This document shows positions 12,883-22,054 of a DNA stretch of 64,000 nucleotides, piece by piece. Each line of letters opens with the position of its first letter. Position 1 is the first letter of the stretch. Under the pieces are notes generated by a model, which saw nothing but the letters and a program-made list of their open reading frames with translations, was not told the DNA's origin and did no database searches. The translations under genes were made by a program, and so were the position numbers. The stretch is from an uncultured Erythrobacter sp. (GTDB taxonomy: Bacteria; Pseudomonadota; Alphaproteobacteria; Sphingomonadales; Sphingomonadaceae), in the NCBI GenBank assembly GCA_947488155.1, contig CANKYK010000001.1, positions 62,001 to 126,000 on the forward strand, given 5' to 3'.

Positions 12883-13832
12883 TGCGCGGCCTCCTGCTGA
12901 TCGGAGAGGAGCGAGACAAAGATATCCTCCAGCGAGCTTTCACGGATGTCGATACCAGTGAAGTCAATTCCCGCCGCGATCAGCGCCTTGGTGAGCTCGG
13001 CGACCTGTTTGCGGCCCTTGCCTGTCCCATCTCCGCCGCGAAAGCACAGCTCGCGGCCATTCGCGCTCAGCTCCAATGGAAACGCCGAAATGCTCGGTGG
13101 CAATTCAGACAACGGCTCAGCCAATTGCAGCACCGCCTCCGTCCGGCCAAGCCGCTTCATCATTGAGGCCTTGTCATCCACCATCAGGATCTTGCCGCCG
13201 CGAATGATCCCGACGCGGTCAGCCATTTCCTCCGCCTCTTCGATGTAATGAGTGGTGAGGATAACCGTTGTCCCGCGTTCTCGCAGAGCGCTAATCTGCT
13301 GCCACATGTCTTTGCGCAGCTCGACATCAACCCCAGCGGTGGGTTCATCAAGGAACAACAGCTCTGGCTCATGCGCCAGCGCTTTCGCGATCAGAACGCG
13401 GCGCTTCATCCCGCCCGAAAGCTCGCGGATTTGCGCACTTCGCTTTTCATAGAGGCTGAGCGAGCGCAGGATTTCGTGGATGCGCGCTTTTTCCGGCGGA
13501 TGTCCAAACAGGCCGCGTGAATAGCTGACCGCGCGTTCAACAGTCTCGAACATATCCGTGCTAAGCTCTTGCGGAACCAGGCCAATGCGCGCTCGCGCAG
13601 CTCGCCATTCACGCGACAGATCATGACCGAATGCGGTGATCACCCCGCCGCTTGGCCGCACCAATCCACAAACCGCGCCGATCAACGTCGTCTTGCCCGC
13701 CCCGTTTGGCCCAAGCAGAGCGAAAATCTCGCCCTTGCGGATCTCCAAATCAACATCATCCAGCGCCCTTACGCCGCCAGAATACACCTTGGTCAGGCCT
13801 GCGATGGAAAGAATGGGTTCATGCATGGCCAT
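12879..13832 (-). CDS. ABC transporter ATP-binding protein (ABC-2 exporter)
   Basis: A 317-residue ATPase. Walker A GPNGAGKTTL (about 39-48), the ABC signature LSGGMKRR, Walker B LLFLDEPTAGVD and the H-loop TTHYIEEAEEM are intact. A C-terminal domain of about 90 residues follows, as in DrrA/CcmA-type exporters. It is 3 bases after queA and overlaps the permease gene, so queA, ATPase and permease are probably one transcript. ATG 13826 is an alternative start two codons downstream. Confidence 0.93.
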
Positions 13833-13835
13833 CGG

Positions 13836-14870
13836 TTACGGCAGCAGCAGGGACGAGTCACCATAAGAGTAGAACCGGTATTTGTTTTCAATCGCATGGG
13901 CATAGACCGTCATCATACGGTCCCGGCCCATTAGCGCGCTGACCAGCATCATCAGCGTCGATTTCGGCAGGTGAAAATTGGTCATCAGCCCGTCAACCGC
14001 ACGGAATTGATACCCCGGCGTGATGAATATGTTGGTATCGCCTGCAAAGGCCTCGATCTGGCCATCCACCCGCGCCGCGCTTTCGAGCAACCGCAGAGAG
14101 GTGGTGCCAACCGCGATCAACCGCCCGCCAGCCGCGCGCGCGGCGTTCAGGCGCTCGGCAACATCGGCCTCTATCCGACCAAATTCGCTGTGCATTTGAT
14201 GATCGTCGGTGTCGTCAACCTTTACTGGCAGAAATGTGCCCGCGCCCACATGCAAGGTCAGCGTCTCTCGCCCGATCCCCGCCGCATCAATCGCATCGAC
14301 GAGCTCAGGCGTGAAATGCAGCGAAGCCGTGGGCGCAGCAACCGCGCCATCCTCGGTGGCAAACATGGTTTGATAGTCCTTGAGGTCAGCCTCATCGACC
14401 CCGCGTTTGCCCGCAATATAGGGCGGCAGAGGCATCCGCCCCGCCCGCTCCAGCAGCACTTCAACCGGTTCCTCGCCTTCGAACATCAAAGTGATACTGC
14501 CATCGGCATGGCGAGCCTCCGCAATGGCGGTAACTCCTCCACCAAATACCAGTTGATCGCCCTCTTTCACGCGTTTCGCATTGCGGATGAAGGCCTGCCA
14601 GCGGCGCAGATCGATCCGCTTGTGCAGCGTCGCACCGATCTTGGCTTCACCACCGGCGCGCCGCCCCTCCAGCTGAGCCGGGATCACGCGCGTATCGTTG
14701 AAGACCAGCACATCGCCCGCCTTAAGCAGGCTGGGCAGATCGCGAACGCATTTATCGGCAAACGGCTCATCCCCCCGCGCCACAAGCATGCGCGCAGCAT
14801 CGCGCGGGCGCACCGGGCGCAGCGCAATCAGATCTTGCGGAAGGTCGAAATCAAACAGGTCAACGCGCAT
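13836..14870 (-). CDS. queA: S-adenosylmethionine:tRNA ribosyltransferase-isomerase
   Basis: Transfers and isomerises the ribosyl group of SAM onto preQ1-tRNA to give epoxyqueuosine. The 344 residues are full length, from [19 protein letters not shown] to the C-terminal [10 protein letters not shown]. Family stretches [37 protein letters not shown] and [14 protein letters not shown] are present. It acts with tgt, found downstream in the same orientation. Confidence 0.96.
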   Translation of the reverse strand: MRVDLFDFDLPQDLIALRPVRPRDAARMLVARGDEPFADKCVRDLPSLLKAGDVLVFNDTRVIPAQLEGRRAGGEAKIGATLHKRIDLRRWQAFIRNAKRVKEGDQLVFGGGVTAIAEARHADGSITLMFEGEEPVEVLLERAGRMPLPPYIAGKRGVDEADLKDYQTMFATEDGAVAAPTASLHFTPELVDAIDAAGIGRETLTLHVGAGTFLPVKVDDTDDHQMHSEFGRIEADVAERLNAARAAGGRLIAVGTTSLRLLESAARVDGQIEAFAGDTNIFITPGYQFRAVDGLMTNFHLPKSTLMMLVSALMGRDRMMTVYAHAIENKYRFYSYGDSSLLLP

Positions 14871-14926
14871 GCGCGCGGCCTTAGCTGCGCCTGCCCGCTG
14901 CGGAAAGCAAAACCGGGATCAGATTC

Positions 14927-15655
14927 TTAACTGATCGGCGCGCTTAGAGCGTCCGCAGTGATCTCTTCTTCCACCGCTGGTGCTGGCAATGCCGGTTTCG
15001 GCTTGTTGTCGCTGGCCAGCGAGGCCTGAAGAATGCGGGTTGGCTCGGTTGGCGGCTCGCCCCGATTGATCGCATCGACGCCGGCCATATTGCTGATCAC
15101 GCGACCTAGGTTGGTGTAGCGCTTATCCAGGCTGAAACGCGGGTAGAATACGATGAAGAACTGGCTGTTCGCGCTGTCTTCTGAGGTAGCTCGGGCCATT
15201 GCCAGGCTGCCGCGGACATGCGGCATCGGGTTAAATTCTGCCTTGAGATCAGGTAATTCAGAGCCGCCCTGACCGGTGCCCGTTGGATCCCCGCCTTGAG
15301 CCATAAAGCCCTCAATCACGCGGTGAAAAATGATCCCGTCGTAAAATCCTTGACGGGTCAGCGTTTTGACCCGCTCAACATGGTTCGGCGCCCAATCCGG
15401 CTTCAACCGGATTGCCACACGTTCGCCGTTCGACAGATCGAGCACCCAGACATTATCGGGATCCTCATTGATATCAAAACTCACGGGCCCAAAGACCCGG
15501 CGTTCTGCCGCTGGCGCTTCGGCTTCTGCTGCTGGCGCTTCACCTTCTGCGGCTGGTGCCTCACCTGCGGGATCCGCGTCTTGCGCAGAAGCAGCATGAG
15601 GCGCACAAAACAGCGCAAGCGAAGCGGAAGCACAGAGTAGTTTACGAAAGATCAT
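14927..15655 (-). CDS. Periplasmic cyclophilin-type peptidyl-prolyl isomerase
   Basis: Secreted proline isomerase assisting folding, 242 residues from ATG 15655. The start is chosen because it places a signal peptide at once (FRKLLCASASLALFCAPHAASA). A low-complexity Glu/Ala/Pro linker follows (three GEAPAAE-like units). The cyclophilin domain spans about residues 60-225, with FHRVIEGFMAQGGDPTGTG, ANSQFFI and TNLGRV. The C-terminal tail is Pro/Ala/Glu-rich. It is probably periplasmic and soluble. Confidence 0.9.
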   Translation of the reverse strand: MIFRKLLCASASLALFCAPHAASAQDADPAGEAPAAEGEAPAAEAEAPAAERRVFGPVSFDINEDPDNVWVLDLSNGERVAIRLKPDWAPNHVERVKTLTRQGFYDGIIFHRVIEGFMAQGGDPTGTGQGGSELPDLKAEFNPMPHVRGSLAMARATSEDSANSQFFIVFYPRFSLDKRYTNLGRVISNMAGVDAINRGEPPTEPTRILQASLASDNKPKPALPAPAVEEEITADALSAPIS

Positions 15656-15778
15656 GAAGGTCGTTTTTCCGGGCAATTGTGTGTTCTGGACGCTGTTTAA
15701 CCACGCGCGCCTGACACTTCAATGAATGAGTGACACGCCATCGACAACTTAGCGCAGGCGCGGGGCAGCGCGATTGGC

Positions 15779-16291
15779 CTAACAATCGCCCTTCAGTCCG
15801 ATTTCTTTAACCCGTGCATTGACCTCATCACACACTTTTTTACTGACAAAAGGTTTTATATCACCGCCATATAGCGCAATTTCCTTGACCAATTTCGAGG
15901 CAATGGGTTGGAGCGATACATCGGCCATCAGGAACACGGTCTCAATATCGTCATCAAGTTGCTGGTTCATGCCCGCCATCTGATATTCATATTCAAAGTC
16001 CGCCACCGCGCGCAATCCGCGGATGATTACACTTGCGCCTTGCTTTTGCGCGAATTTGACGAGCAGCGCGTTGAAACCCACCACTTCGACATTGCTCACG
16101 CCCATATTCGCAACCTCCCGCTCGACCATGGCAAAGCGTTCTTCGGTCGAGAACATAGGGTTCTTAGACGGATTGGTGGTGACCCCAATGATAAGCTTGT
16201 CGACCAGCTTCGCCCCGCGCCGAATAATATCGGCATGGCCCAAAGTGATTGGGTCAAAGGTCCCGGGATAAATTCCGATGCGTTCGTTCAT
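15779..16291 (-). CDS. coaD: Phosphopantetheine adenylyltransferase
   Basis: Penultimate step of coenzyme A synthesis: 4'-phosphopantetheine plus ATP to dephospho-CoA. The 170 residues carry the nucleotidyltransferase motif YPGTFDPITLGH (T/HxGH type), RGLRAVADFEYEYQMAGMN and the C-terminal PIASKLVKEIA. ATG 16291 is preferred to the GTG two codons upstream. It begins two bases after the ispA stop, so it is transcribed with xseB-ispA. Confidence 0.95.
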   Translation of the reverse strand: MNERIGIYPGTFDPITLGHADIIRRGAKLVDKLIIGVTTNPSKNPMFSTEERFAMVEREVANMGVSNVEVVGFNALLVKFAQKQGASVIIRGLRAVADFEYEYQMAGMNQQLDDDIETVFLMADVSLQPIASKLVKEIALYGGDIKPFVSKKVCDEVNARVKEIGLKGDC

Positions 16292-16293
16292 GT

Positions 16294-17199
16294 TCACCGA
16301 TCCCTCTCAACCACAAAGCGCGCGAGCGCTCTCAGCGTCTCTGCCTCTTCGCCGTAACTCGCGAGGTGGCCAATCGCCTGATCGACCAGCGCGCTCGCCT
16401 GTTCGCGCGCCTTTTCTGCGCCCATCAGGGTCACAAAGGTCTGCTTGCCTTGGCTCTCGTCTTTGCGCAGCGCTTTGCCCGCCTTCGCTTCATCACCGCT
16501 CACATCGAGCAGATCGTCGGCAATCTGAAATGCCAGGCCAATATCGCGTGAATACGCCCGCAAATGCGCGCGCCCTTCCGGGGCGACCTTGCCCATGATC
16601 GCGCCCATCTCCACCGATGCAGCCAGTAAGGCTCCGGTTTTCAGCTGCTGAAGCCGGGTGATGGAGTGAAGGTCGTATTCGATCCCTTCATCATCGGCGA
16701 CCATATCCATCATCTGACCGCCCGCCATGCCTTTCATCCCGCTGGCTGTGCCCAGCGTCATCATCAACTCGCTGCAGGTAAAGGGATCCGTGCTAGTGTC
16801 TTGATCGGCCAGAATTTCAAACGCCAGGGCGTGCAAAGCGTCGCCCGCGAGCACGGCAGTTGCCTCGTCAAACACCTTGTGCACAGTCGGCTTGCCATGG
16901 CGCAGATCATCATCGTCCATGCAGGGTAGATCATCATGGATCAGCGAATAGACATGAATAGCCTCAACAGCGCAGGCTGCGCGCAGGGCCGCCGTGCGAT
17001 CGACGCCGAACAATTCCGCTGTGCTAACCAATAACAGCGGGCGGACACGCTTTCCGCCACCAATTGCGGCGTATCGCATCGCCTCGACCAGCCGGGCGCG
17101 CGTGTCCTGGGGCACAGGCAAAAACGCATCGAAAACAGAGTCGATCTCGCCTTGAACACGCTTTAGCTGATCGGCCAGCAAGCTTGCTTTATCCCCCAC
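16294..17199 (-). CDS. ispA: Polyprenyl (farnesyl/geranyl) diphosphate synthase IspA
   Basis: Chain-elongating prenyltransferase producing C10-C15 diphosphates for quinones, carotenoids and undecaprenyl lipids; 301 residues. The first Asp-rich motif is DDLPCMDDDDLRHG (about 90-103) and the second is DDLLD (about 228-232), with GGKRVRP near residue 49. The start is GTG 17199, with an AGGAG ribosome site that overlaps the xseB stop. Product chain length cannot be fixed by eye; the short-chain FPP type fits the xseB-ispA context. Confidence 0.93.
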   Translation of the reverse strand: MGDKASLLADQLKRVQGEIDSVFDAFLPVPQDTRARLVEAMRYAAIGGGKRVRPLLLVSTAELFGVDRTAALRAACAVEAIHVYSLIHDDLPCMDDDDLRHGKPTVHKVFDEATAVLAGDALHALAFEILADQDTSTDPFTCSELMMTLGTASGMKGMAGGQMMDMVADDEGIEYDLHSITRLQQLKTGALLAASVEMGAIMGKVAPEGRAHLRAYSRDIGLAFQIADDLLDVSGDEAKAGKALRKDESQGKQTFVTLMGAEKAREQASALVDQAIGHLASYGEEAETLRALARFVVERDR

Positions 17200-17211
17200 G
17201 CGCCGCGGCTC

Positions 17212-17484
17212 CTATTGCTGCGCGTCGAGCGGCTCTGTGCCGGCGGCGGCGCCATCACGGTTGGTCACGATCTTCTCGATCCGCGCGCTCGCCGCATCAA
17301 GCCGCTTTTGGCATGCCTCGCGCAGCTTCTCGCCGCGCTCATACAGGGCGATGGATTCGTCGAGCGGAACATCGCCGCGCTCCAATTGCTGGACGATGGT
17401 TTCCAGCGCGCTGAGCGCCTGTTCAAAGCTCATTTCGGAAAGTTCGGGCGCGTTTTCGATGATCTGTCCCTCGTTAGACCACAA
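17212..17484 (-). CDS. xseB: Exodeoxyribonuclease VII small subunit
   Basis: Small subunit of the single-strand-specific exonuclease ExoVII. Up to 90 residues, with the conserved SFEQALSALETIVQQLERGD and LDESIALYERGEKLREAC. The frame opens with TTG 17484; the first in-frame ATG is 17433, directly before the conserved core. Related proteins usually carry some 10 residues before SFEQAL, so a start between these is likely but cannot be fixed. It is coupled to ispA downstream, the common xseB-ispA pairing. Confidence 0.9.
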   Translation of the reverse strand: MWSNEGQIIENAPELSEMSFEQALSALETIVQQLERGDVPLDESIALYERGEKLREACQKRLDAASARIEKIVTNRDGAAAGTEPLDAQQ

Positions 17485-17578
17485 ATTTACTAGAAAGCGG
17501 GTTTTGATCCCGGCTCACGAAGCGCGGAGCATTGACCCGCGCGGCGCGCCCGGTCAAGGCTGCGCATGAAACGGGGAA

Positions 17579-17998
17579 ATGCAAATGAAGTGGTTCATTG
17601 CCTACATCACGGCGGCGCTCGCATTTGGCGTGCTGGATGCGATGTGGCTGAATTGGGCGGGAGCGAACCTTTATCAGCCCAACATTGGCGAGTTGATGGC
17701 CGACAGCATCAATGCCGGCGCAGCGGCCACGTTTTACTTCCTCTATGTCGCAGGCATGGTGTGGTTTGGCATAAAGCCAGCGCTTGAAAGCGGTAAAGTA
17801 GCGAGTGCTACACTCAATGGCGCGCTGCTGGGCGCGCTATGCTATGCCACCTTTGATCTTACTAGCCAGGCGGTGTTCAAGGTGTGGGCAACGCATGTCA
17901 CAGTGCTGGATATAATCTGGGGTGCGTTTGCAACCGGCACGGCTAGCTCTATAGCGGCATTCGTCACGTTGAAATTCACGCAGAAATCCGCGCGGTAA
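17579..17998 (+). CDS. DUF2177-family membrane protein
   Basis: A 139-residue protein with four hydrophobic helices. The N-terminal stretch WFIAYITAALAFGVLDAMWLNW followed by NIGELMADS matches the DUF2177 pattern; the function of the family is unknown. A GGGGA ribosome site precedes both ATG 17579 and ATG 17585. A GC-rich inverted repeat (TTGACC and GGTCAA arms, 17533-17558) lies in its promoter region. Confidence 0.72.
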   Translation: MQMKWFIAYITAALAFGVLDAMWLNWAGANLYQPNIGELMADSINAGAAATFYFLYVAGMVWFGIKPALESGKVASATLNGALLGALCYATFDLTSQAVFKVWATHVTVLDIIWGAFATGTASSIAAFVTLKFTQKSAR

Positions 17999-18018
17999 AA
18001 TCGGGATAAGGGGCACCC

Positions 18019-18693
18019 ATGTTTATCGGTCACTTCGCGCCGGCACTTGCCGCCGCAGCCATCTCACCGCGCTCTCCGCGGCTGGGCACTTTGTTTGTCG
18101 CGGCGCAATTGGTCGATTGGGGCTTTTTCGCACTTGCCATAGTGGGCGTTGAAAAAATGCGGGTCGATCCGGACGCGACGGTGATGGTGCCGTTTGACCT
18201 TTATCACATGCCCTTCACGCATTCCTTATTAGGCACGGCGATATGGGCGGCAGTGTTCGCGATTATCGTGATGATTTGGCAGCGCAATTTCTTTGGCGGG
18301 GTCCTCGCCGCCTTCGTCGTCCTGTCACACTGGGCGCTCGATTGGCTGACCCATGCACCGGATATGACCATCGCAGGCGGGCCAAAGGCATATGGCCTGG
18401 GCCTGTGGAATTACCCACAGATCGCGATGCCGCTGGAGCTGCTGATCACCATTGGCGCGTTCATGATCTATGTGAAGCGCACGCGCGGCCCGATTGGCCC
18501 GCCGCTGATCTTGCTGGGTGTGTTGCTGTTGATGCAGGTGATCAATTGGTTCGGCCCTGCACCGACAGAGGCGAACATCGTACTCTATGCCCAGGCGCTG
18601 ATCGCCTTTGCCGTTACCACGGTTCTGGCGTGGTGGGTCGGGCATAACCGCTGGCACATTCGGCGTGGAGGCTTGGCGGCCCCAAGCGAGTGA
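18019..18693 (+). CDS. Multi-pass membrane protein resembling YdjM-type metal-dependent hydrolases
   Basis: A 224-residue protein with about six hydrophobic segments. Histidines and acidic residues sit in positions typical of the membrane-bound YdjM/LexA-regulated hydrolase family: H5 (FIGHFAPA), HMPFTHS (about 63-69) and SHWALDWLTH (about 107-116). The catalytic activity of this family is not firmly established. It lies 20 bases after the DUF2177 gene and 15 bases before purL. Confidence 0.55.
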   Translation: MFIGHFAPALAAAAISPRSPRLGTLFVAAQLVDWGFFALAIVGVEKMRVDPDATVMVPFDLYHMPFTHSLLGTAIWAAVFAIIVMIWQRNFFGGVLAAFVVLSHWALDWLTHAPDMTIAGGPKAYGLGLWNYPQIAMPLELLITIGAFMIYVKRTRGPIGPPLILLGVLLLMQVINWFGPAPTEANIVLYAQALIAFAVTTVLAWWVGHNRWHIRRGGLAAPSE

Positions 18694-18708
18694 ATTAAAG
18701 GGCCGTGC

Positions 18709-20940
18709 ATGAGCGATTCATCACCAGCCAGCGCGCCCGAAATCACACCCGAAATTGTCGAGCAGCATGGCTTCTCGCCTGAGGAATACGAGCAGGTCCT
18801 GAAAAGCCTGGGCCGCGTGCCCAATATGGTGGAGCTGGGCATCTTTTCGGTCATGTGGTCGGAGCATTGCTCTTACAAGAGCTCGCGCTTTCATTTGAAG
18901 AAACTGCCGACCGAAGCTCCTTGGGTGATTTGCGGCCCGGGCGAGAACGCGGGCGTGATCGACATTGGTGATGGCCAGGCGGCGATCTTCAAGATGGAGA
19001 GTCACAACCACCCGTCCTATATCGAGCCATATCAAGGCGCGGCAACCGGCGTCGGCGGGATCCTGCGCGATGTCTTCACCATGGGCGCGCGCCCGGTGGC
19101 AAATGCCAATGCGCTGCGCTTTGGCCGGCCAGAGCACCCCAAGATGCAGCATCTGGTGAAGGGCGTAGTCGCAGGCATTGGCGGATACGGCAATTGCGTC
19201 GGCGTGCCGACCGTATGCGGCGAGACCAATTTCCACCCGGCCTATGACGGCAACATCCTGGTCAATGCGATGACCGTCGGCGTCGCGGATACGGATAAGA
19301 TTTTCTATTCCGCCGCAACCGGCGTCGGCAATCCCATCGTCTATGTCGGGTCAAAGACCGGGCGCGACGGCATTCACGGCGCGACCATGGCTAGCGCCGA
19401 CTTTGAGGAGGACGCAGAAGCCAAGCGCCCCACCGTGCAGGTTGGCGATCCGTTCACGGAAAAGCTGCTGATTGAGGCGTGTCTGGAACTGATGGCGACC
19501 GACGCCATCGTCGCAATTCAGGATATGGGGGCCGCGGGCCTCACCTCCTCCAGCGTAGAAATGGCAACCAATGGCAAGGCGGGCATCCGCCTCAATATGG
19601 ATATGGTCCCGTGCCGCGAAGAGGGCATGACGCCTTACGAAATGATGCTGAGTGAGAGCCAAGAGCGGATGCTCATGGTGCTGAAGCCCGGCAAAGAAGA
19701 GATGGCGGCTGAGATCTTCAAGAAGTGGGAGCTCGACTTTGCCGTGATCGGCGAAGTCACCGACACCCGCCATATGGTGCTGGAATGGGGCGGCGAAGTG
19801 GTTTGCGATATTCCGCTGGGCCCGCTGGCCGCTGACGCGCCGGAATATGAACGACCCTATCTGTCCAAGGAAGAATACAAGGCCTGGGCCAAGGTCAAGC
19901 CGCTGGACGATGTGCCGGAAAGCACCGACATTGGCGCGGACCTGCTGAAGCTGATGGCCAGCCCAGCGCTTGCCAGCCGCCGCTGGATTTCAGAACAATA
20001 TGACAGCCAGGTGATGGGCGACACGCTGCAAACGGGCGGCGATGCGGGCGTGGTGCGCGTGCATGGCACGAAGAAAGCGCTGGCGCTGACCACCGATTGC
20101 ACCCCGCGCTATGTCTATGCCGACCCGTATGAAGGCGGGAAACAAGCGATCGCCGAGGCGTATCGGAACCTATGCGCCGTGGGAGCGCGGCCACTCGCCG
20201 TGACCAATTGCCTGAACTTTGCGAACCCGCAGCGGCCCGAGATTATGGCGCAATTCGTCCACGCTCTGGAAGGCATGGGCGATGCCTGCCGCGCATTGGA
20301 CTTCCCAATCGTTTCGGGGAACGTTTCTCTTTACAACGAAAGCAAAGCAACCGGCGGCGGCAGCGCAATCCTCCCCACCCCAGCCATCGGCGGGGTCGGC
20401 ATTATCGACGATTATTCGAAGATGATGACGATGGGGTTTAAAAAGAACTTAGACATTATGCTTATCGGCAACCCGCGAAATCACGTCGGTCAATCGCAAT
20501 GGTTGAAACAGGTCGCAGGAAAGAATGATGGCGACGCACCTCCTGTAGATTTGAACGCGGAACGTACAGTGGGCGAATTCATAAGAAGACTCATCACCGA
20601 CAAGAAGGTAACTGCAGTTCACGACGTGTCAGATGGCGGACCTTTGATTGCGGCGGCTGAAATGGCATTAGCCGGCGATACCGGTTGTACAGTTTGGCTC
20701 TATCCAGACCAGTGTTTTGGTGAGGATCAAGCCTGTTACTTGGTTGCTTGCCCGAGCTATCAGCTGGTTGATGATTTATGTTGCGAGCTAGGCATTCCAG
20801 CTGAATGGATTGGAGAAACCGGAGGCGATGACCTCGTAATTGATCCAGGCGGCGAGAAGAAAGCTCAATCAGCTTGCATACCCCTCGCCGACCTACGTGA
20901 AGCCCACGCAAGCTTCTTCCGTGACTGGATGGAAGGGTGA
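18709..20940 (+). CDS. purL: Phosphoribosylformylglycinamidine synthase subunit PurL
   Basis: ATP-dependent FGAM synthase large subunit of purine biosynthesis, the small-PurL type working with PurS and PurQ. At 743 residues it is complete. Conserved stretches include EHCSYKSSR (about 46-54), [21 protein letters not shown] (about 99-119), [31 protein letters not shown] and [10 protein letters not shown]. The last 500 or so bases are poorer in G+C than the rest: 28-32 G+C in the 60-base lines starting 20461, 20701 and 20761, against 34-39 in those starting 19141 and 20221. It is followed directly by a cluster of palindromic repeats. Confidence 0.96.
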   Translation: MSDSSPASAPEITPEIVEQHGFSPEEYEQVLKSLGRVPNMVELGIFSVMWSEHCSYKSSRFHLKKLPTEAPWVICGPGENAGVIDIGDGQAAIFKMESHNHPSYIEPYQGAATGVGGILRDVFTMGARPVANANALRFGRPEHPKMQHLVKGVVAGIGGYGNCVGVPTVCGETNFHPAYDGNILVNAMTVGVADTDKIFYSAATGVGNPIVYVGSKTGRDGIHGATMASADFEEDAEAKRPTVQVGDPFTEKLLIEACLELMATDAIVAIQDMGAAGLTSSSVEMATNGKAGIRLNMDMVPCREEGMTPYEMMLSESQERMLMVLKPGKEEMAAEIFKKWELDFAVIGEVTDTRHMVLEWGGEVVCDIPLGPLAADAPEYERPYLSKEEYKAWAKVKPLDDVPESTDIGADLLKLMASPALASRRWISEQYDSQVMGDTLQTGGDAGVVRVHGTKKALALTTDCTPRYVYADPYEGGKQAIAEAYRNLCAVGARPLAVTNCLNFANPQRPEIMAQFVHALEGMGDACRALDFPIVSGNVSLYNESKATGGGSAILPTPAIGGVGIIDDYSKMMTMGFKKNLDIMLIGNPRNHVGQSQWLKQVAGKNDGDAPPVDLNAERTVGEFIRRLITDKKVTAVHDVSDGGPLIAAAEMALAGDTGCTVWLYPDQCFGEDQACYLVACPSYQLVDDLCCELGIPAEWIGETGGDDLVIDPGGEKKAQSACIPLADLREAHASFFRDWMEG

Positions 20941-20945
20941 CAACC

Positions 20946-21053
20946 CCACTCGTCATTGCGAGCCTTGCGCGAGCAAGGCGCGGCAATCCATCTCTCTTCC
21001 GTCGCAATCTGGATCGCCGCGTCGGCCAATTGACCTCCTCGCGATGACGATTA
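20946..21053. repeat. Palindromic repeat element, type 1
   Basis: Begins near CGTCATTGCGAG (20950-20961) and ends with CTCGCGATGACG (21039-21050); these outer arms are inverted repeats differing at one base. Internal arms (CCTTGCGCGAGCAAGG; GGATCGCCGCG) fold further. The unit resembles dispersed small palindromic repeats common in sphingomonad and related genomes. It is the first of three dissimilar units in a row. Confidence 0.7.
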
Positions 21054-21087
21054 CACGACTGGATAGAGGGGGAAACGAACCCCGTCC

Positions 21088-21186
21088 CCCGTCATGCTGA
21101 ACTTGGTTCAGCATCCATCGCAAGCGCACTCTTCGCAAACTTGGCGGTGGGGATGGACCCCGGATCAAGTCCGCGGTGACGCTGAG
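21088..21186. repeat. Palindromic repeat element, type 2
   Basis: Starts CGTCATGCTGAACTTGGTTC (21091-21110) and ends GATCAAGTCCGCGGTGACG; the ends are imperfect inverted repeats. The right end closely matches the repeat found in frame inside dnaE2 (CCCGGATCAAGTTCGGGGTGACG at about 58211-58233), so both belong to one dispersed family. Confidence 0.75.
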
Positions 21187-21212
21187 GGATTGGATGGAGA
21201 GGTGACTTTCAA

Positions 21213-21306
21213 AGCCGTTCGCCCTGAGATTGTCGAAGGGCTGTCTTTCCCTCGCCCCTTCGCGAATAAGAAAATTCAAGGCTTCGACAGGCTCAGCCTG
21301 ATCGGA
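21213..21306. repeat. Palindromic repeat element, type 3
   Basis: The left arm CCCTGAGATTGTCGAAGGGC and right arm GGCTTCGACAGGCTCAGCCTGA are inverted repeats around an AT-rich centre (AATAAGAAAATT). This is a third family, unrelated to types 1 and 2. It ends just before the GTG start of the DUF6122-like gene. Confidence 0.7.
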
Positions 21307-21312
21307 AACTAG

Positions 21313-21645
21313 GTGGACCTCCTCCAACCCATACTCCACTACGGTGGTCATTGGCTCGTCCCGTTTGCAATCGGCTGGCTGATCTGGCGCGAGAATTGGT
21401 TGCGCGCAGGGTTAGTGATCGCGAGCGCAAACCTGATCGATCTCGATCACCTGCTGGCCGATCCGATCTTTGATCCGAACCGCTGCTCAAGCGGTTTTCA
21501 CTATCTGCACGGCTGGGTCGGCGCGGGGCTTTATGCGGTGATGGTTGCTTTGCCCAAAGCGCCTTGGTGGGTTCGCGCGCTAGGCATTGGCGCCTTATGG
21601 CACCTCGCGGTCGACTATGGCGATTGTATGATGCAAATACGGTGA
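21313..21645 (+). CDS. Membrane protein, DUF6122-like
   Basis: A 110-residue membrane protein starting at GTG 21313, seven bases after the repeat cluster. It has three hydrophobic helices and conserved polar motifs: HYGGHWLVPF (9-18), LIDLDHLLADPIFDPNRCSSGFH (about 41-63), LHGWVGAG and LWHLAVDYGDC near the end. The His/Asp pattern suggests a membrane metal-binding site. From memory this matches the DUF6122 family; the function is unknown. Confidence 0.65.
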   Translation: MDLLQPILHYGGHWLVPFAIGWLIWRENWLRAGLVIASANLIDLDHLLADPIFDPNRCSSGFHYLHGWVGAGLYAVMVALPKAPWWVRALGIGALWHLAVDYGDCMMQIR

Positions 21646-21646
21646 C

Positions 21647-22054
21647 ATGACCGCTGGCTACTCAGGAACATCGCTCGCCAAGAAGCTGACCCTGCGCGAT
21701 GGGCAGACCTGCTGGTTTGATGCCATGCCAACCAGTATCATGGACGAGATCGGGGAATATGGCCTCGATCTGCATTTCATCGCTGAACCAGTCGAAGGCC
21801 TGGACGCCGCGCATATCTTTGTCACCGATGAAAGCGACCTGACCGCCAAGCTCTCCCTGCTACGCCAGAAAATCGCGAAAGACGGACAGGTTTGGGTCAG
21901 CTGGCCAAAGAAGGGCTCGGGCCGCGAAACGGCACTCGATCAGGCTGCAGTTCAGCGCGCCGGACTCGCTGCAAGCTTTGTCGACACCAAGAAATGCGCC
22001 GTTGATGAGGTCTGGTCGGGCCTCAAATTCGTCATTCCAAAAGCCGATCGATGA
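21647..22054 (+). CDS. DUF3052-family protein
   Basis: A 135-residue soluble protein beginning MTAGYSGTSLAKKLTL and containing VWVSWPKKGSG and CAVDEVWSGLKFV. All three are hallmark stretches of the DUF3052 family, whose role is unknown. It starts one base after the DUF6122-like gene, and its stop overlaps the start of the broken MFS gene (ATGA at 22051). Confidence 0.78.
   Translation: MTAGYSGTSLAKKLTLRDGQTCWFDAMPTSIMDEIGEYGLDLHFIAEPVEGLDAAHIFVTDESDLTAKLSLLRQKIAKDGQVWVSWPKKGSGRETALDQAAVQRAGLAASFVDTKKCAVDEVWSGLKFVIPKADR

Noticed and set aside
17533-17558. TTGACC...GGTCAA inverted repeat before the DUF2177 gene as a terminator
   Set aside because: No T-run follows, and the arms are only six bases; kept only as a remark in the gene entry.
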